Shown here: piece after piece, positions 26,576-34,423 of the stretch
Numbering within the stretch: position 1 is the first letter of the stretch
How the letters are laid out: each line of letters starts with the position of its first letter
DNA from: Leptospiraceae bacterium
GTDB lineage: Bacteria; Spirochaetota; Leptospiria; Leptospirales; Leptonemataceae
Reading direction: 5' to 3'
Length of the DNA stretch: 37,087 nucleotides
Assembly: GCA_020441005.1 (NCBI GenBank)
Contig: JAGRNA010000037.1
Coordinates: 1 to 37,087 of the forward strand
Program-made: the position numbers and the translations under genes
The notes under the pieces: generated by a model
The model's input: only the letters and a program-made list of their open reading frames with translations
Databases searched by the model: none
Told to the model about the DNA's origin: nothing

Positions 26576-27778
26576 ATGGTCTGTGACGAACATAGTATTG
26601 ACCTTTTGGTAAAAAGTAGCCCTGGGCAAATGGACAGGCGCGCCATACGCTGGTCCAAAGTGCCCTTCCGGGGACGGGCCCTGCTGCTTTGGATGATGCT
26701 GGCAACCAGCTTGCTGGGCAATTCTTGTGACGCGGCTCGCGGTGATTGCCTGGCCCAGGATCCGGTCTGCAATCCGCTATTGGCCGTCCTTGCCTGGCAG
26801 CCATTTCTGGTCGGCGTAGTCGGTGAATTTGGAACTGCCAGTTGTGCTGTTGACCATTCCCAAAGAATTGGCAGTTGGCGGAAAACCGGCACCATTGGAG
26901 AATCGTGCGCCTGGTTGCGTCGCATCGAGCATTTCCAGTCTCAATGGGTGGCTGTGGGCGCTAACAGCAGCGGCGGTTGCCATGCCGTTTATAGCGCGGA
27001 CAGCGTTCACTGGACAACGAGTGATTGCATAACCGGAGCAAACACTCAGCTGAACGCGCTCACCTTCGGCGCGAATTTGTATGTCGCCGGCGGGGGCAAT
27101 GCGGGCGGCGTGCTGCGCACTTCCAGCGACGGTATCACCTGGAGCGCCCCGGGTACGGCCCCGGCCAATGACATTAGTGATCTTTTGTACCTGAACGGGG
27201 CTTTTTACGCTTCGACCAATGCAGGCGTTTATAGCAGCATTAGTCCGCTCACTACCGCCTTTGCAATTGAAGGAGCAGCAGCAGCAAAATACAATGGCCT
27301 TGGCTCCGGGCCGGATGGGCGACTGCTAGCTGTGGGCACCGATACGGGCGGTCTGGGGAATGCAATGGTCTCGGTCAAAATCTCCGGCACCTGGAGTAGT
27401 GGCAGTAATCTGTTTGCAAATCGCGATGATACCAGCATTCCAGCCATCGTGACCTATGATGCAAATTCAGGTTACTATATCGCCCTGAGCGGCATCACTA
27501 GCGGCGGATTCACAGGCCAGGATTGTTTGCTCGACTATTCAACGGATGGTTTGCAATGGAATGGCGGCTATTTGCTGCATCCTGATTGTAAAACGACCGG
27601 CACAGATTCTACGCAATTGCTGACCTTTTACTTTGACGGGCTACAATATCGCATAACCGGAATGAACCTCTCCAGTAGCCAAATCGGCTTTGAACTACGC
27701 AGTTCCAGCATATTTGGTCCCTGGCAAATTGTGCCCACCGGTAGTCAGGTGATCACTGAAATGAGTCTGGTGCAATAG
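26576..27778 (+). CDS. Exported propeller-like protein of unknown function
   Basis: A 400-residue protein with an AAGGA nine bases before the ATG at 26576, which supports this start despite a 35-residue polar lead before the hydrophobic segment (about 36-48). A later start at 26630 would shorten that lead. A Cys follows the hydrophobic part (LLGNSC, residue 51), possibly a lipobox. The rest is built of repeating units of the kind WVAVG-YSADSVHWT, YVAGG-TSSDGITWS, YASTNAGVYSS, LLAVGTD, YIALSGI-DYSTDGLQWN, which is the sialidase/BNR-like beta-propeller pattern. No catalytic Asp-box set could be defined, so enzyme activity is not claimed. It lies 46 bases after pbpC and may share its transcript. 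Confidence 0.72.
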   Translation: MVCDEHSIDLLVKSSPGQMDRRAIRWSKVPFRGRALLLWMMLATSLLGNSCDAARGDCLAQDPVCNPLLAVLAWQPFLVGVVGEFGTASCAVDHSQRIGSWRKTGTIGESCAWLRRIEHFQSQWVAVGANSSGGCHAVYSADSVHWTTSDCITGANTQLNALTFGANLYVAGGGNAGGVLRTSSDGITWSAPGTAPANDISDLLYLNGAFYASTNAGVYSSISPLTTAFAIEGAAAAKYNGLGSGPDGRLLAVGTDTGGLGNAMVSVKISGTWSSGSNLFANRDDTSIPAIVTYDANSGYYIALSGITSGGFTGQDCLLDYSTDGLQWNGGYLLHPDCKTTGTDSTQLLTFYFDGLQYRITGMNLSSSQIGFELRSSSIFGPWQIVPTGSQVITEMSLVQ

Positions 27779-27809
27779 CGCTGTTCTGTGGATTCGGTTC
27801 TTTACCAGG

Positions 27810-27841
27810 CACCTGTTTGACTATCATAGCGTAAACAGGTG
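27810..27841 (+). terminator. Hairpin after the propeller gene
   Basis: Perfect 9-bp stem CACCTGTTT (27810-27818) / AAACAGGTG (27833-27841) with a 14-base loop, starting 31 bases after the stop. It is followed by TTCTTC, a weak T-rich tail. It probably ends the run of envelope genes. Confidence 0.5.
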
Positions 27842-27865
27842 TTCTTCAGTAGAATCCACACCGCC

Positions 27866-27901
27866 TGCAAAAGCCCTCATGATTTTTGCAAGCGCGGGCT
27901 T
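27866..27901 (-). terminator. Possible terminator for the Bax-inhibitor-1 family gene
   Basis: Two alternative stems overlap: TGCAAAA/TTTTGCA (27866-27872 with 27884-27890) and AAGCCC/GGGCTT (27871-27876 with 27896-27901). On the minus strand the second one ends in GGGCTTTT. It lies about 120 bases after the minus-strand gene, so it is plausible but not strong. Confidence 0.3.
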
Positions 27902-28022
27902 ATTTCAGTCTGGTGGCCTTACGTTTATCTTGAACGCCCGTTTCTGCTAATTACAGGAATGTCCTAAATGAAATCATCTCGGCCAGCACGTTAGTGAGCT
28001 AGAGACCTGGACAGCTGTTCAA

Positions 28023-28757
28023 TTAATCGCGACCAAAAGCCAGCAAAATGCGCAGCACATACCAGAGCAACAGGGCCACTGCAGCAAACAAGGACAAAGC
28101 AGCCGCTACATACTGCTCGGTATGGTAATGATGCAGAACATTGGATGTGCTATACAAAATTGCTCCACCGGCAAAAGCCACCATGACAAATGAGAAAAGC
28201 AGACCCAAAGAAAAGCCGAACACAATGCTGGCCACAATGAAGCCCATTGCCAAAAGGCCACCAATTTTCAGGATCCCGCCCATAAAGCTGAAGTCCTTGC
28301 GGGTTGTAAACACAACCAGGGTTAAACCAGTGAACAGAAAACCGGTGATTAAAAGAGCATTGGGCAGCACGGTCGCATCGGCGACAAAAACAGCAACAGC
28401 CATAAGGGGCACAAAGATGATTGCCTGAGCCGTCACATATAAAAACAGACCGGCATACTGCATTCCTTTGGAGGTCGAGCTCATCGCCCAGCGTTCTGCC
28501 ACCCAGCTGACCAGCATGAAAGCGCCCAAAACCACCAGCCAGCTATATTTACTGACCGTTAGCATATTACCAACTATTTCCAGAATATTCGGAATGCTGA
28601 GGATGGCAGTTTCAATCCCGGCGAAAGCTGCCAGCGCCAATGCAAGATGCAAATATGTTTTGCGGATAAAGGTGGCCCGCTCGGTACTCGCTACCTCAAT
28701 GACCGGGACACTTTGATATGGGTTTTGAATTTCGCTTTCAAATGGTCGATTTGACAT
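28023..28757 (-). CDS. Bax inhibitor-1 / YbhL family membrane protein
   Basis: A 244-residue protein with a polar N-terminal tail of about 28 residues followed by seven hydrophobic helices, the layout of the BI-1 (TMBIM, YbhL/YccA) family. The helices begin at about 36, 72, 103, 133, 159, 184 and 217. The conserved helix-3 to helix-5 region (GMQYAGLFLYVTAQAIIF, FTGLTLVVFTTRKDFSFMGG) and the Asp-containing C-terminal end (FGRD) are seen. Some bacterial members act as pH-sensitive calcium leak channels; others interact with membrane proteases. A TGGAG sits seven bases before the ATG. The gene has its own likely promoter just downstream of the helicase gene and appears to be transcribed alone. 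Confidence 0.9.
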   Translation of the reverse strand: MSNRPFESEIQNPYQSVPVIEVASTERATFIRKTYLHLALALAAFAGIETAILSIPNILEIVGNMLTVSKYSWLVVLGAFMLVSWVAERWAMSSTSKGMQYAGLFLYVTAQAIIFVPLMAVAVFVADATVLPNALLITGFLFTGLTLVVFTTRKDFSFMGGILKIGGLLAMGFIVASIVFGFSLGLLFSFVMVAFAGGAILYSTSNVLHHYHTEQYVAAALSLFAAVALLLWYVLRILLAFGRD

Positions 28758-28786
28758 GCCTGGACTCCAGCAGTTGATTTAATCAG

Positions 28787-28814
28787 AATATATCCAGACC
28801 GGATCTGTCGGCAA
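28787..28814 (-). promoter_or_regulatory. Likely sigma-70 promoter of the Bax-inhibitor-1 family gene
   Basis: On the minus strand TTGCCG (28814-28809), a 16-base spacer and TATATT (28792-28787) match four and five of six consensus bases. It lies between the helicase stop (28825) and the start at 28757, leaving a leader of about 25 bases. Confidence 0.55.
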
Positions 28815-28824
28815 CCAAAATAAT

Positions 28825-31110
28825 TCAAAGTCTTTGCAACGGGGCGTAGCGGGCCAAAAAAACCTTGCTCGACTCATCATCGAACTGGATAAACAGCTTG
28901 GGACCGGACACGGTGTTTTCTATGGCCGTGATTCTACCGGCCCCATACCTGGCATGCCTGACCCGTTCACCGACCTGAAAATCATACACCGCCGCCATAT
29001 CATTAGCTGCAGGTTTGCGAAATGATGCCGCAGCGGGAGGATGGCGCAGGGCCCCGTACGCTCCAGACGCATCACGACAGGAACGGACTAAAACCGACTC
29101 ATCAATTTCTTTCAGGAACCGGGACGGCATCTGATTTTGATAAGTCCCCATAACCCGCCGGCGCTGGCAAACAGATAGAGTTAGATTCCTGCGGGCTCTG
29201 GTGATGCCAACATACAACAAGCGCCGTTCTTCATCAATACTGCCATCTTGCAAGGACATCATATGCGGCAGCAGACCTTCCTCAAGGCCGCATAAAAACA
29301 CATGCCTGAATTCCAGTCCCTTTGCATTATGCAAGGTCATCAAATAGACATGCTCACGATCTGTATCTGCCTGTTCTGGCGAGGTTTCGCCTTCTCTGGT
29401 TGTAAAAAGCGAGATTCGCTGCATAAAGTCGGTCAGATTGGGGCCGGCATTCGGGACAGATTCCTCCTCACCGCCGGCACGATTATCTGAATCTACGGCC
29501 AGATTTGCACCAAACTCTTTTTCATATTCCTCAATTGATGCCAACAGGGCGTACAGGTTTTCGATGCGGCCCGGCGCTTCGGGTGTTGGATCGCTTTCCA
29601 GCATTCCCAAATAACCGCTTTCCACCATGACCTGCTTCACCAGAACAGACGGTCGCCACTCCGCGCTCAAATGGGCGGAACGCCAGTCTATCAGGCGCTG
29701 ATACAAATGCTGAATTTTATCCAGCGACCGTAAACGCGGCAAGTCACCAGCCTGAGCCAATGCCGCAAACAGCGAAATCCGTTTTTCAAAGGCTAGTTGC
29801 CGCAACTTATCGAGAGTACCGGCACCAATGCCCCGCGCCGGCACATTGATGATTCGCTCCAGGGCTTCCTCATCCAGGGGATTAACCACCACTGCCAGAT
29901 AAGCCAGCATATCCTTGATTTCGCGCCGTTCATAAAAGCGTATATCGCCCACTATCATATAGGGCAGCGATGCCTCCCGCAATGCGGTTTCAAATACGCG
30001 CGATTGGGCATTTGTACGATAAAAAATCGCAATTTCCGCCAGCTTTTCATTATCCTGCCGCAGACGTCGAATCAGCTCCGCCACGGCTCGCGCTTCCTCA
30101 TTTTCATCCATATGCTCCAGAATCTGGATGGGCTCGCCTCTTTCCTGACTGGTGAACAAGGTCTTTGCCCGCCGCTCGGAATTATGGGCGATCACTGAAC
30201 TGGCGGCTTTCAGGATATTGGCGGTACTCCGATAGTTTTCTTCCAGTTTTAGCACCAAAGCAGATTGATAGTCGGACTCAAAATTCAATATATTTGTAAT
30301 ATCAGCCCCCCGCCAGGAGTAAATCGATTGATCATCGTCCCCCACGACCATGATGTTGTGGTGCTCACGCGCGATTAAACGGCCCATATGATACTGTACA
30401 TGATTCGTATCCTGGTATTCATCAATCATGAACCACTTCCATAACTGCTGGTAACGCTGGCGCACATCCATATTATTTTGCAAGAGGTACACCGATTCAT
30501 ATAGTAAATCGCCAAAATCCAGGGCATTCAAGGAACGCAGGCGTTTTATGTATTCGCGATACACGCGTCCAATTTCTTTGTTGTAGAAATCATGAAAATG
30601 TTCCTCATAAACTTCGGAACCGACAAGCCGATCGCGGGCCATATTAATTCGGTTGGCGATATGCCGCGGGCTAAATTGTTCACCGCTCAACTTGAAATCT
30701 TTGAGGATTTTTTTAAGCAAACTTTGCTGGGCCGATTGATCATATACCGAAAAGCCGGACTTGAGTCCCGTCTGATCGACATTGCGAGTCAGTATATACA
30801 AGGCCAGTGAGTGAAATGTGCGCACAGTCACTCGCTCTGCCATTGGCCCGATAAGGCGCAATAGTCGTTCTCGCATTTCTGCCGCCGCCTTGTTCGTAAA
30901 CGTGACAGCGGCGATATTCCAGGGCGCAACATCATGGATGCGGCACAACCAGGCAATGCGGTGTGTAATCACTCTGGTTTTGCCGGAGCCCGCCCCGGCC
31001 ACAATTAAAAGTGGACCATCGGTATGCTGGACGGCCCGGTTTTGCACAGGGTTGAGGCCCGCCAAAAGTTCGGTCCGAATTTGCTGTTTAAAATCGAGCG
31101 ATCCTGGCAT
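28825..31110 (-). CDS. uvrD: UvrD/PcrA-type ATP-dependent DNA helicase
   Basis: A 761-residue superfamily 1A helicase that unwinds DNA 3'-to-5' in repair and replication. Motifs in order: Q-motif region (GLNPVQNRAV), Walker A GAGSGKT (39-45), Walker B DEYQDTN (Asp230-Glu231), GDDDQSIYSWRGAD, LEENYRST, PARGIGAGT, TLHNAKGLEFRHVFL, EEGLLPH and GITRARRNL. The last 50 or so residues (GERVRHARYGAGRI to ARYAPLQRL) form the small Tudor-like domain by which PcrA/UvrD binds RNA polymerase. Length and order are normal. The gene starts 18 bases after the phosphatase gene and ends just before the next gene's promoter, so it is the last gene of the yajC-sec-ribD run. No strong ribosome binding site is seen. 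Confidence 0.95.
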   Translation of the reverse strand: MPGSLDFKQQIRTELLAGLNPVQNRAVQHTDGPLLIVAGAGSGKTRVITHRIAWLCRIHDVAPWNIAAVTFTNKAAAEMRERLLRLIGPMAERVTVRTFHSLALYILTRNVDQTGLKSGFSVYDQSAQQSLLKKILKDFKLSGEQFSPRHIANRINMARDRLVGSEVYEEHFHDFYNKEIGRVYREYIKRLRSLNALDFGDLLYESVYLLQNNMDVRQRYQQLWKWFMIDEYQDTNHVQYHMGRLIAREHHNIMVVGDDDQSIYSWRGADITNILNFESDYQSALVLKLEENYRSTANILKAASSVIAHNSERRAKTLFTSQERGEPIQILEHMDENEEARAVAELIRRLRQDNEKLAEIAIFYRTNAQSRVFETALREASLPYMIVGDIRFYERREIKDMLAYLAVVVNPLDEEALERIINVPARGIGAGTLDKLRQLAFEKRISLFAALAQAGDLPRLRSLDKIQHLYQRLIDWRSAHLSAEWRPSVLVKQVMVESGYLGMLESDPTPEAPGRIENLYALLASIEEYEKEFGANLAVDSDNRAGGEEESVPNAGPNLTDFMQRISLFTTREGETSPEQADTDREHVYLMTLHNAKGLEFRHVFLCGLEEGLLPHMMSLQDGSIDEERRLLYVGITRARRNLTLSVCQRRRVMGTYQNQMPSRFLKEIDESVLVRSCRDASGAYGALRHPPAAASFRKPAANDMAAVYDFQVGERVRHARYGAGRITAIENTVSGPKLFIQFDDESSKVFLARYAPLQRL

Positions 31111-31128
31111 GATACCAATCCGGTGGCA

Positions 31129-31875
31129 CTATGTAGTCAGGGGACCCAGGCTCAAGACTCTTTTTTGGCGCTCATGATATTGATACACCAGCCAGTTTTG
31201 CTGCTGATCAATAACCAGGCTGGTCAGTACTCCGCAGTACCAGGCACTTGTGTCAATCCCGATGCAATCATTTTTATAAATCAAACCCTGCGAATTACAA
31301 AGGTCCGGTCGACTGCTGCTAATGGTATGCCCGAAAACCACCCTTTTGCCCCGATAAGGGCGTAAATGGTCCAGCCAATGGGCTCTGGTCCACAGGATCG
31401 TATCCGGATCCTGATTCCTGATACTGGTAGCAGCGTCGGCCAGCCCGGCATGCACACACAGTACGTCTTCATCTTCATACCATAACTTCAATTCGGTCAA
31501 AAAACTTTGGTAAACGCCCGGCAAATCTGCCCAGGTAGCGTTTGTGGGCAGGCCAAAGGACTTCAACGTCTCCTGTCCGCCATTAGCCCGACTTAACCAG
31601 GCCTGCTTTTCAACTGCATGTTGCTGTTTGCCATAAAGCTTGCCTGGCCCTTTCAGAATTTTGATCATCATTTGTTCATGATTGCCGGCCAAAGTCGTCT
31701 TCGAAGGCAATTGGCGAATCAGGTCGATTACTGATCGAGCGTCCGGACCGCGATCAATATAGTCACCAAGAAAAACATAATGATTCTGGACCCCATGAAA
31801 ATCCAGCAAGGCCTGTAACATACGCGCGTGGCCGTGGATATCGCCAACAATAATTCTGTTCAGCCGTGGACTCAA
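31129..31875 (-). CDS. PPP-family metallophosphoesterase, probable TTG start
   Basis: A 248-residue cytoplasmic phosphatase of the serine/threonine phosphoprotein-phosphatase (PPP) and diadenosine-tetraphosphatase superfamily. The signature triplet is complete: GDIHGH (11-16, metal ligands Asp12 and His14), GDYIDRG (37-43) and GNHE (64-67), followed by CVHAGL and FGHT for the remaining His ligands. The first possible start codon in frame is TTG at 31875, one base after the ribD stop. The next ATG (residue 19) lies beyond the first metal-binding motif and would destroy it, so TTG is preferred. Whether it acts on phosphoproteins or on Ap4A-like nucleotides cannot be told. Confidence 0.88.
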   Translation of the reverse strand: MSPRLNRIIVGDIHGHARMLQALLDFHGVQNHYVFLGDYIDRGPDARSVIDLIRQLPSKTTLAGNHEQMMIKILKGPGKLYGKQQHAVEKQAWLSRANGGQETLKSFGLPTNATWADLPGVYQSFLTELKLWYEDEDVLCVHAGLADAATSIRNQDPDTILWTRAHWLDHLRPYRGKRVVFGHTISSSRPDLCNSQGLIYKNDCIGIDTSAWYCGVLTSLVIDQQQNWLVYQYHERQKRVLSLGPLTT

Positions 31876-31876
31876 A

Positions 31877-33355
31877 TCAGCTATTCCGTTGCCTGGCCAG
31901 AATCAGATCATCCTCTGGACCCCCATATACAGCCAGCACTTCAAGCATGTGAAATGCGTTATTTGGCAAGCGCAGCACCGGCCCTTCCTGTCCGTTGAAC
32001 AATCCGAGCGGGCTCTTTTGGCCAGAAAACAGGTCAGAATCTCTTTTGTGCGACACTAACAGCCAAAGTAAATCCTGCGCTTGCATCTCTGGTTGTATTA
32101 GCTGCCAAAGACCCGGCCCGCATTCAAACAAAATGTCATTGAAGAATTGACCCGACCAGTCGAGGAATTCCGCCATCCAGTTCGTCCGGGTCAACAAGAC
32201 ATCAATGTGCGCCAGGGCATGAGCGGGCCAGCTTGATTTGTATTTTGACGGCAGAACCAGGCGGGCCGCACGCGCCTCTGTTCGGAGCTGTGTTTGCCTG
32301 GCCTGGAAGGAGTGCCACCAGGCGCTGTTCCAGTGGCCCAATAGATAAATTCGCTCCGGCTGATAATCCATGCTATCTTGAGCGATTGCTTGTGCAGGTG
32401 GTACGTCAAAAAGCTGCTCAGCCAGTGTTGTTGCCAGATTACGCCAATGATCCTGATCAGACAATGGAACCCGATCCTTGGTCCGGGAAAACAGTTCCTT
32501 GATTGCTGCAGCCGCGTACACTTGTTGGTCCAGCTCTGCAGAATTAACGCGCTGAAAATCCAGGGAACTGGCCGCGTATTGCTCCAGACGCAAGACCAGG
32601 GCGGGATCATCAATGCGGGTTGTATTAGGTCCAACCACTACTGCATCCAGATGCGCTCGTAAACGCATCCCGAGAGTCAGGGCCTGCTTGCCGGAGATTA
32701 GCAGCCGCTGGCTATGAACGCCCACGAGGCCGTTTGCAGTGCAGGCTATCTTGCAATGCAGCCGGGGACGACGATGCTGAATTCTTTTCAGGAAACCAGG
32801 CAAGCTGAAATCGGGTCGTGCTTTCCTGGCCAGTCGTTTGGCGGGATTCTTAAAACGGATTTTAAGAGATCTGTTGCGTTGTAGTAAATAATCCTGAACG
32901 CCTTGCTGTAAATAAGGATCGCGTGCATAAATAATCAGTTTTTTTATCGATCTGGTTTGTGAAATGCGCAGGCTGCATGGGGGAGTGCGACCATAGTGCG
33001 TGCATGGTTCCAGGGTGACAAACAGGTAGATGGCTGCCTCGAACCACTGTGGTGCGCTGTCTTGCACTGCTTGCACCTTGTCCAGAACCACGATTTCGGC
33101 ATGCCGTCCACCGGCGACTTCTGTGGATCCGGTCAGAATCATATACTCTCTATTTGCATCCAGCCAGAGCAAGGCGACTGCCGCCACCGGTGGATTGGGT
33201 GCTGTGCGTCCCATTGCCAGTAAACTAGCTTCCCTCAGGCAATGATCAACATTATGGACAAGCGCTCGCCAGGCGCCCAAACCTTTCGGCAGAGATTCAG
33301 GTTTCCAGTTTAACGAGTTGCAGTCCTTCTGGTTCCGATCCCTGTGGTTTGTCAT
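31877..33355 (-). CDS. ribD: Bifunctional riboflavin biosynthesis protein RibD, enlarged
   Basis: Deaminase plus reductase of riboflavin synthesis. The deaminase has the zinc-site residues His85 and Glu87 (GGRHAE) and Cys118/Cys127 (LEPCTHYGRTPPC), and the APNPPV segment upstream. The reductase has KIACTANGLVGV, SGKQALTLGMRLRAHLDAVVVG, RIDDPALVLR and FECGPGLWQLI. With 492 residues from the ATG at 33355 (501 from the GTG at 33382) it is well above the usual 360-390. The extra length is a 30-40 residue N-terminal lead and extra segments in the reductase between about 265 and 395, rich in Gln, Trp and Arg. The PNPxVG motif reads PNPPVA. All catalytic residues are there, so it is probably active. 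It lies between secF and a phosphatase, away from other riboflavin genes. Confidence 0.88.
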   Translation of the reverse strand: MTNHRDRNQKDCNSLNWKPESLPKGLGAWRALVHNVDHCLREASLLAMGRTAPNPPVAAVALLWLDANREYMILTGSTEVAGGRHAEIVVLDKVQAVQDSAPQWFEAAIYLFVTLEPCTHYGRTPPCSLRISQTRSIKKLIIYARDPYLQQGVQDYLLQRNRSLKIRFKNPAKRLARKARPDFSLPGFLKRIQHRRPRLHCKIACTANGLVGVHSQRLLISGKQALTLGMRLRAHLDAVVVGPNTTRIDDPALVLRLEQYAASSLDFQRVNSAELDQQVYAAAAIKELFSRTKDRVPLSDQDHWRNLATTLAEQLFDVPPAQAIAQDSMDYQPERIYLLGHWNSAWWHSFQARQTQLRTEARAARLVLPSKYKSSWPAHALAHIDVLLTRTNWMAEFLDWSGQFFNDILFECGPGLWQLIQPEMQAQDLLWLLVSHKRDSDLFSGQKSPLGLFNGQEGPVLRLPNNAFHMLEVLAVYGGPEDDLILARQRNS

Positions 33356-33442
33356 TTTGCTAACAAGGGTTTGCCATCGCACCAGGCAAGCCTTATCACG
33401 CTCCCGCCTTCCAGTTCAAAGGCGGGCATCCTGGCGCAGTAC

Positions 33443-34423
33443 CTAACGGAAGCGATCTCGCAGACCCTCGTATATCTGCACAGCATTCGAGGCCACAAAT
33501 ATGGAAGAGTATGTCCCGATAACCAGTCCAAAGACCAGCACCAATGCAAAATCCTCCAGGGACGACTCCCCGCCCATGAATAGCGCCAAAGCAGCCAGCA
33601 GGGTTAAAACGGAGGTCACGATCGTCCTGGACAGGGTTTGGGTAATCGCCAGATCAATTGTGGCACCCAACGTTGCCTGTTGGCGATCATTAATATTCTC
33701 GCGGATACGATCAAATATCACAATTGTATCATTGATCGAATAGCCGACAATCGTTAATACAGCCGCCAGAACCGGTATGCTGGGCTCGATCTGCATAATC
33801 CCGATAAAACCGATAGTCATGATCACATCATGCACCAGGGCAATGGATGCCCCAAGGGCAAAGGGAAAGTCGAAGCGAAAGGTCAGATACAGACCGATGG
33901 CGACCAGGGTAAAGAACATCATCCGCAGCGCCAAAAGACCAAGTTGGTCCCCATAGCTGCCGGCAATTGTTTCCCGGGAGATGATTTGTTCGGGCCCCAA
34001 TCCCATTTGTTCCAGAACGCGCCTGGCAATTACATCGGATACACTCTCATGAACGCGCAAATCCGCCGGCACTTCCTTGTTAGCTGCCTCCAGGGCATCA
34101 ATTTGTTTTTGCTGCTCTTTGCGCTTTTGACGCAATTGTAAATCAATCTCGTCCCGCAAGTCCGGCCCCATTTCGAGGTCGTAAGCATTGAGACGCGGAT
34201 CTGTCTGCCGCACCAGCGATTCCTTATAACCAGCCTGGTGGACCGCTTTTTCGAGATCTGCCTTGTCTTTATTGCCGGGCATCATGATGGACAGGCGAAT
34301 ACCGCCATTAAACTGAATCGAACGCTTGAACCCGCCATGGATGCTGTAGGTGCCAAGGAACATCAATATGATAACCAGTCCTGAAAAAATCAGGGATTGA
34401 TACTTTAACCGGGAAAAACTCAC
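33443..34423 (-). CDS. secF: Protein translocase subunit SecF
   Basis: A 326-residue membrane subunit of the SecDF complex, which uses the proton-motive force to pull secreted proteins across the membrane. The frame opens at 34510 inside secD, but GTG at 34423 overlaps the secD stop (GTGA) and has AGAGG seven bases before it, so this is the start. TM1 is at about 8-28, then the FNGGIRLSI segment of the periplasmic domain. A long Gln/Lys/Glu-rich helical stretch (about 105-130) makes this domain larger than in E. coli. Then come the membrane helices with GYSINDTIVIFDRIREN, the conserved TM4 motif, and SLEDFALVLVFGLVIGTYSSIFVA. Translation is surely coupled to secD. Confidence 0.95.
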   Translation of the reverse strand: MSFSRLKYQSLIFSGLVIILMFLGTYSIHGGFKRSIQFNGGIRLSIMMPGNKDKADLEKAVHQAGYKESLVRQTDPRLNAYDLEMGPDLRDEIDLQLRQKRKEQQKQIDALEAANKEVPADLRVHESVSDVIARRVLEQMGLGPEQIISRETIAGSYGDQLGLLALRMMFFTLVAIGLYLTFRFDFPFALGASIALVHDVIMTIGFIGIMQIEPSIPVLAAVLTIVGYSINDTIVIFDRIRENINDRQQATLGATIDLAITQTLSRTIVTSVLTLLAALALFMGGESSLEDFALVLVFGLVIGTYSSIFVASNAVQIYEGLRDRFR

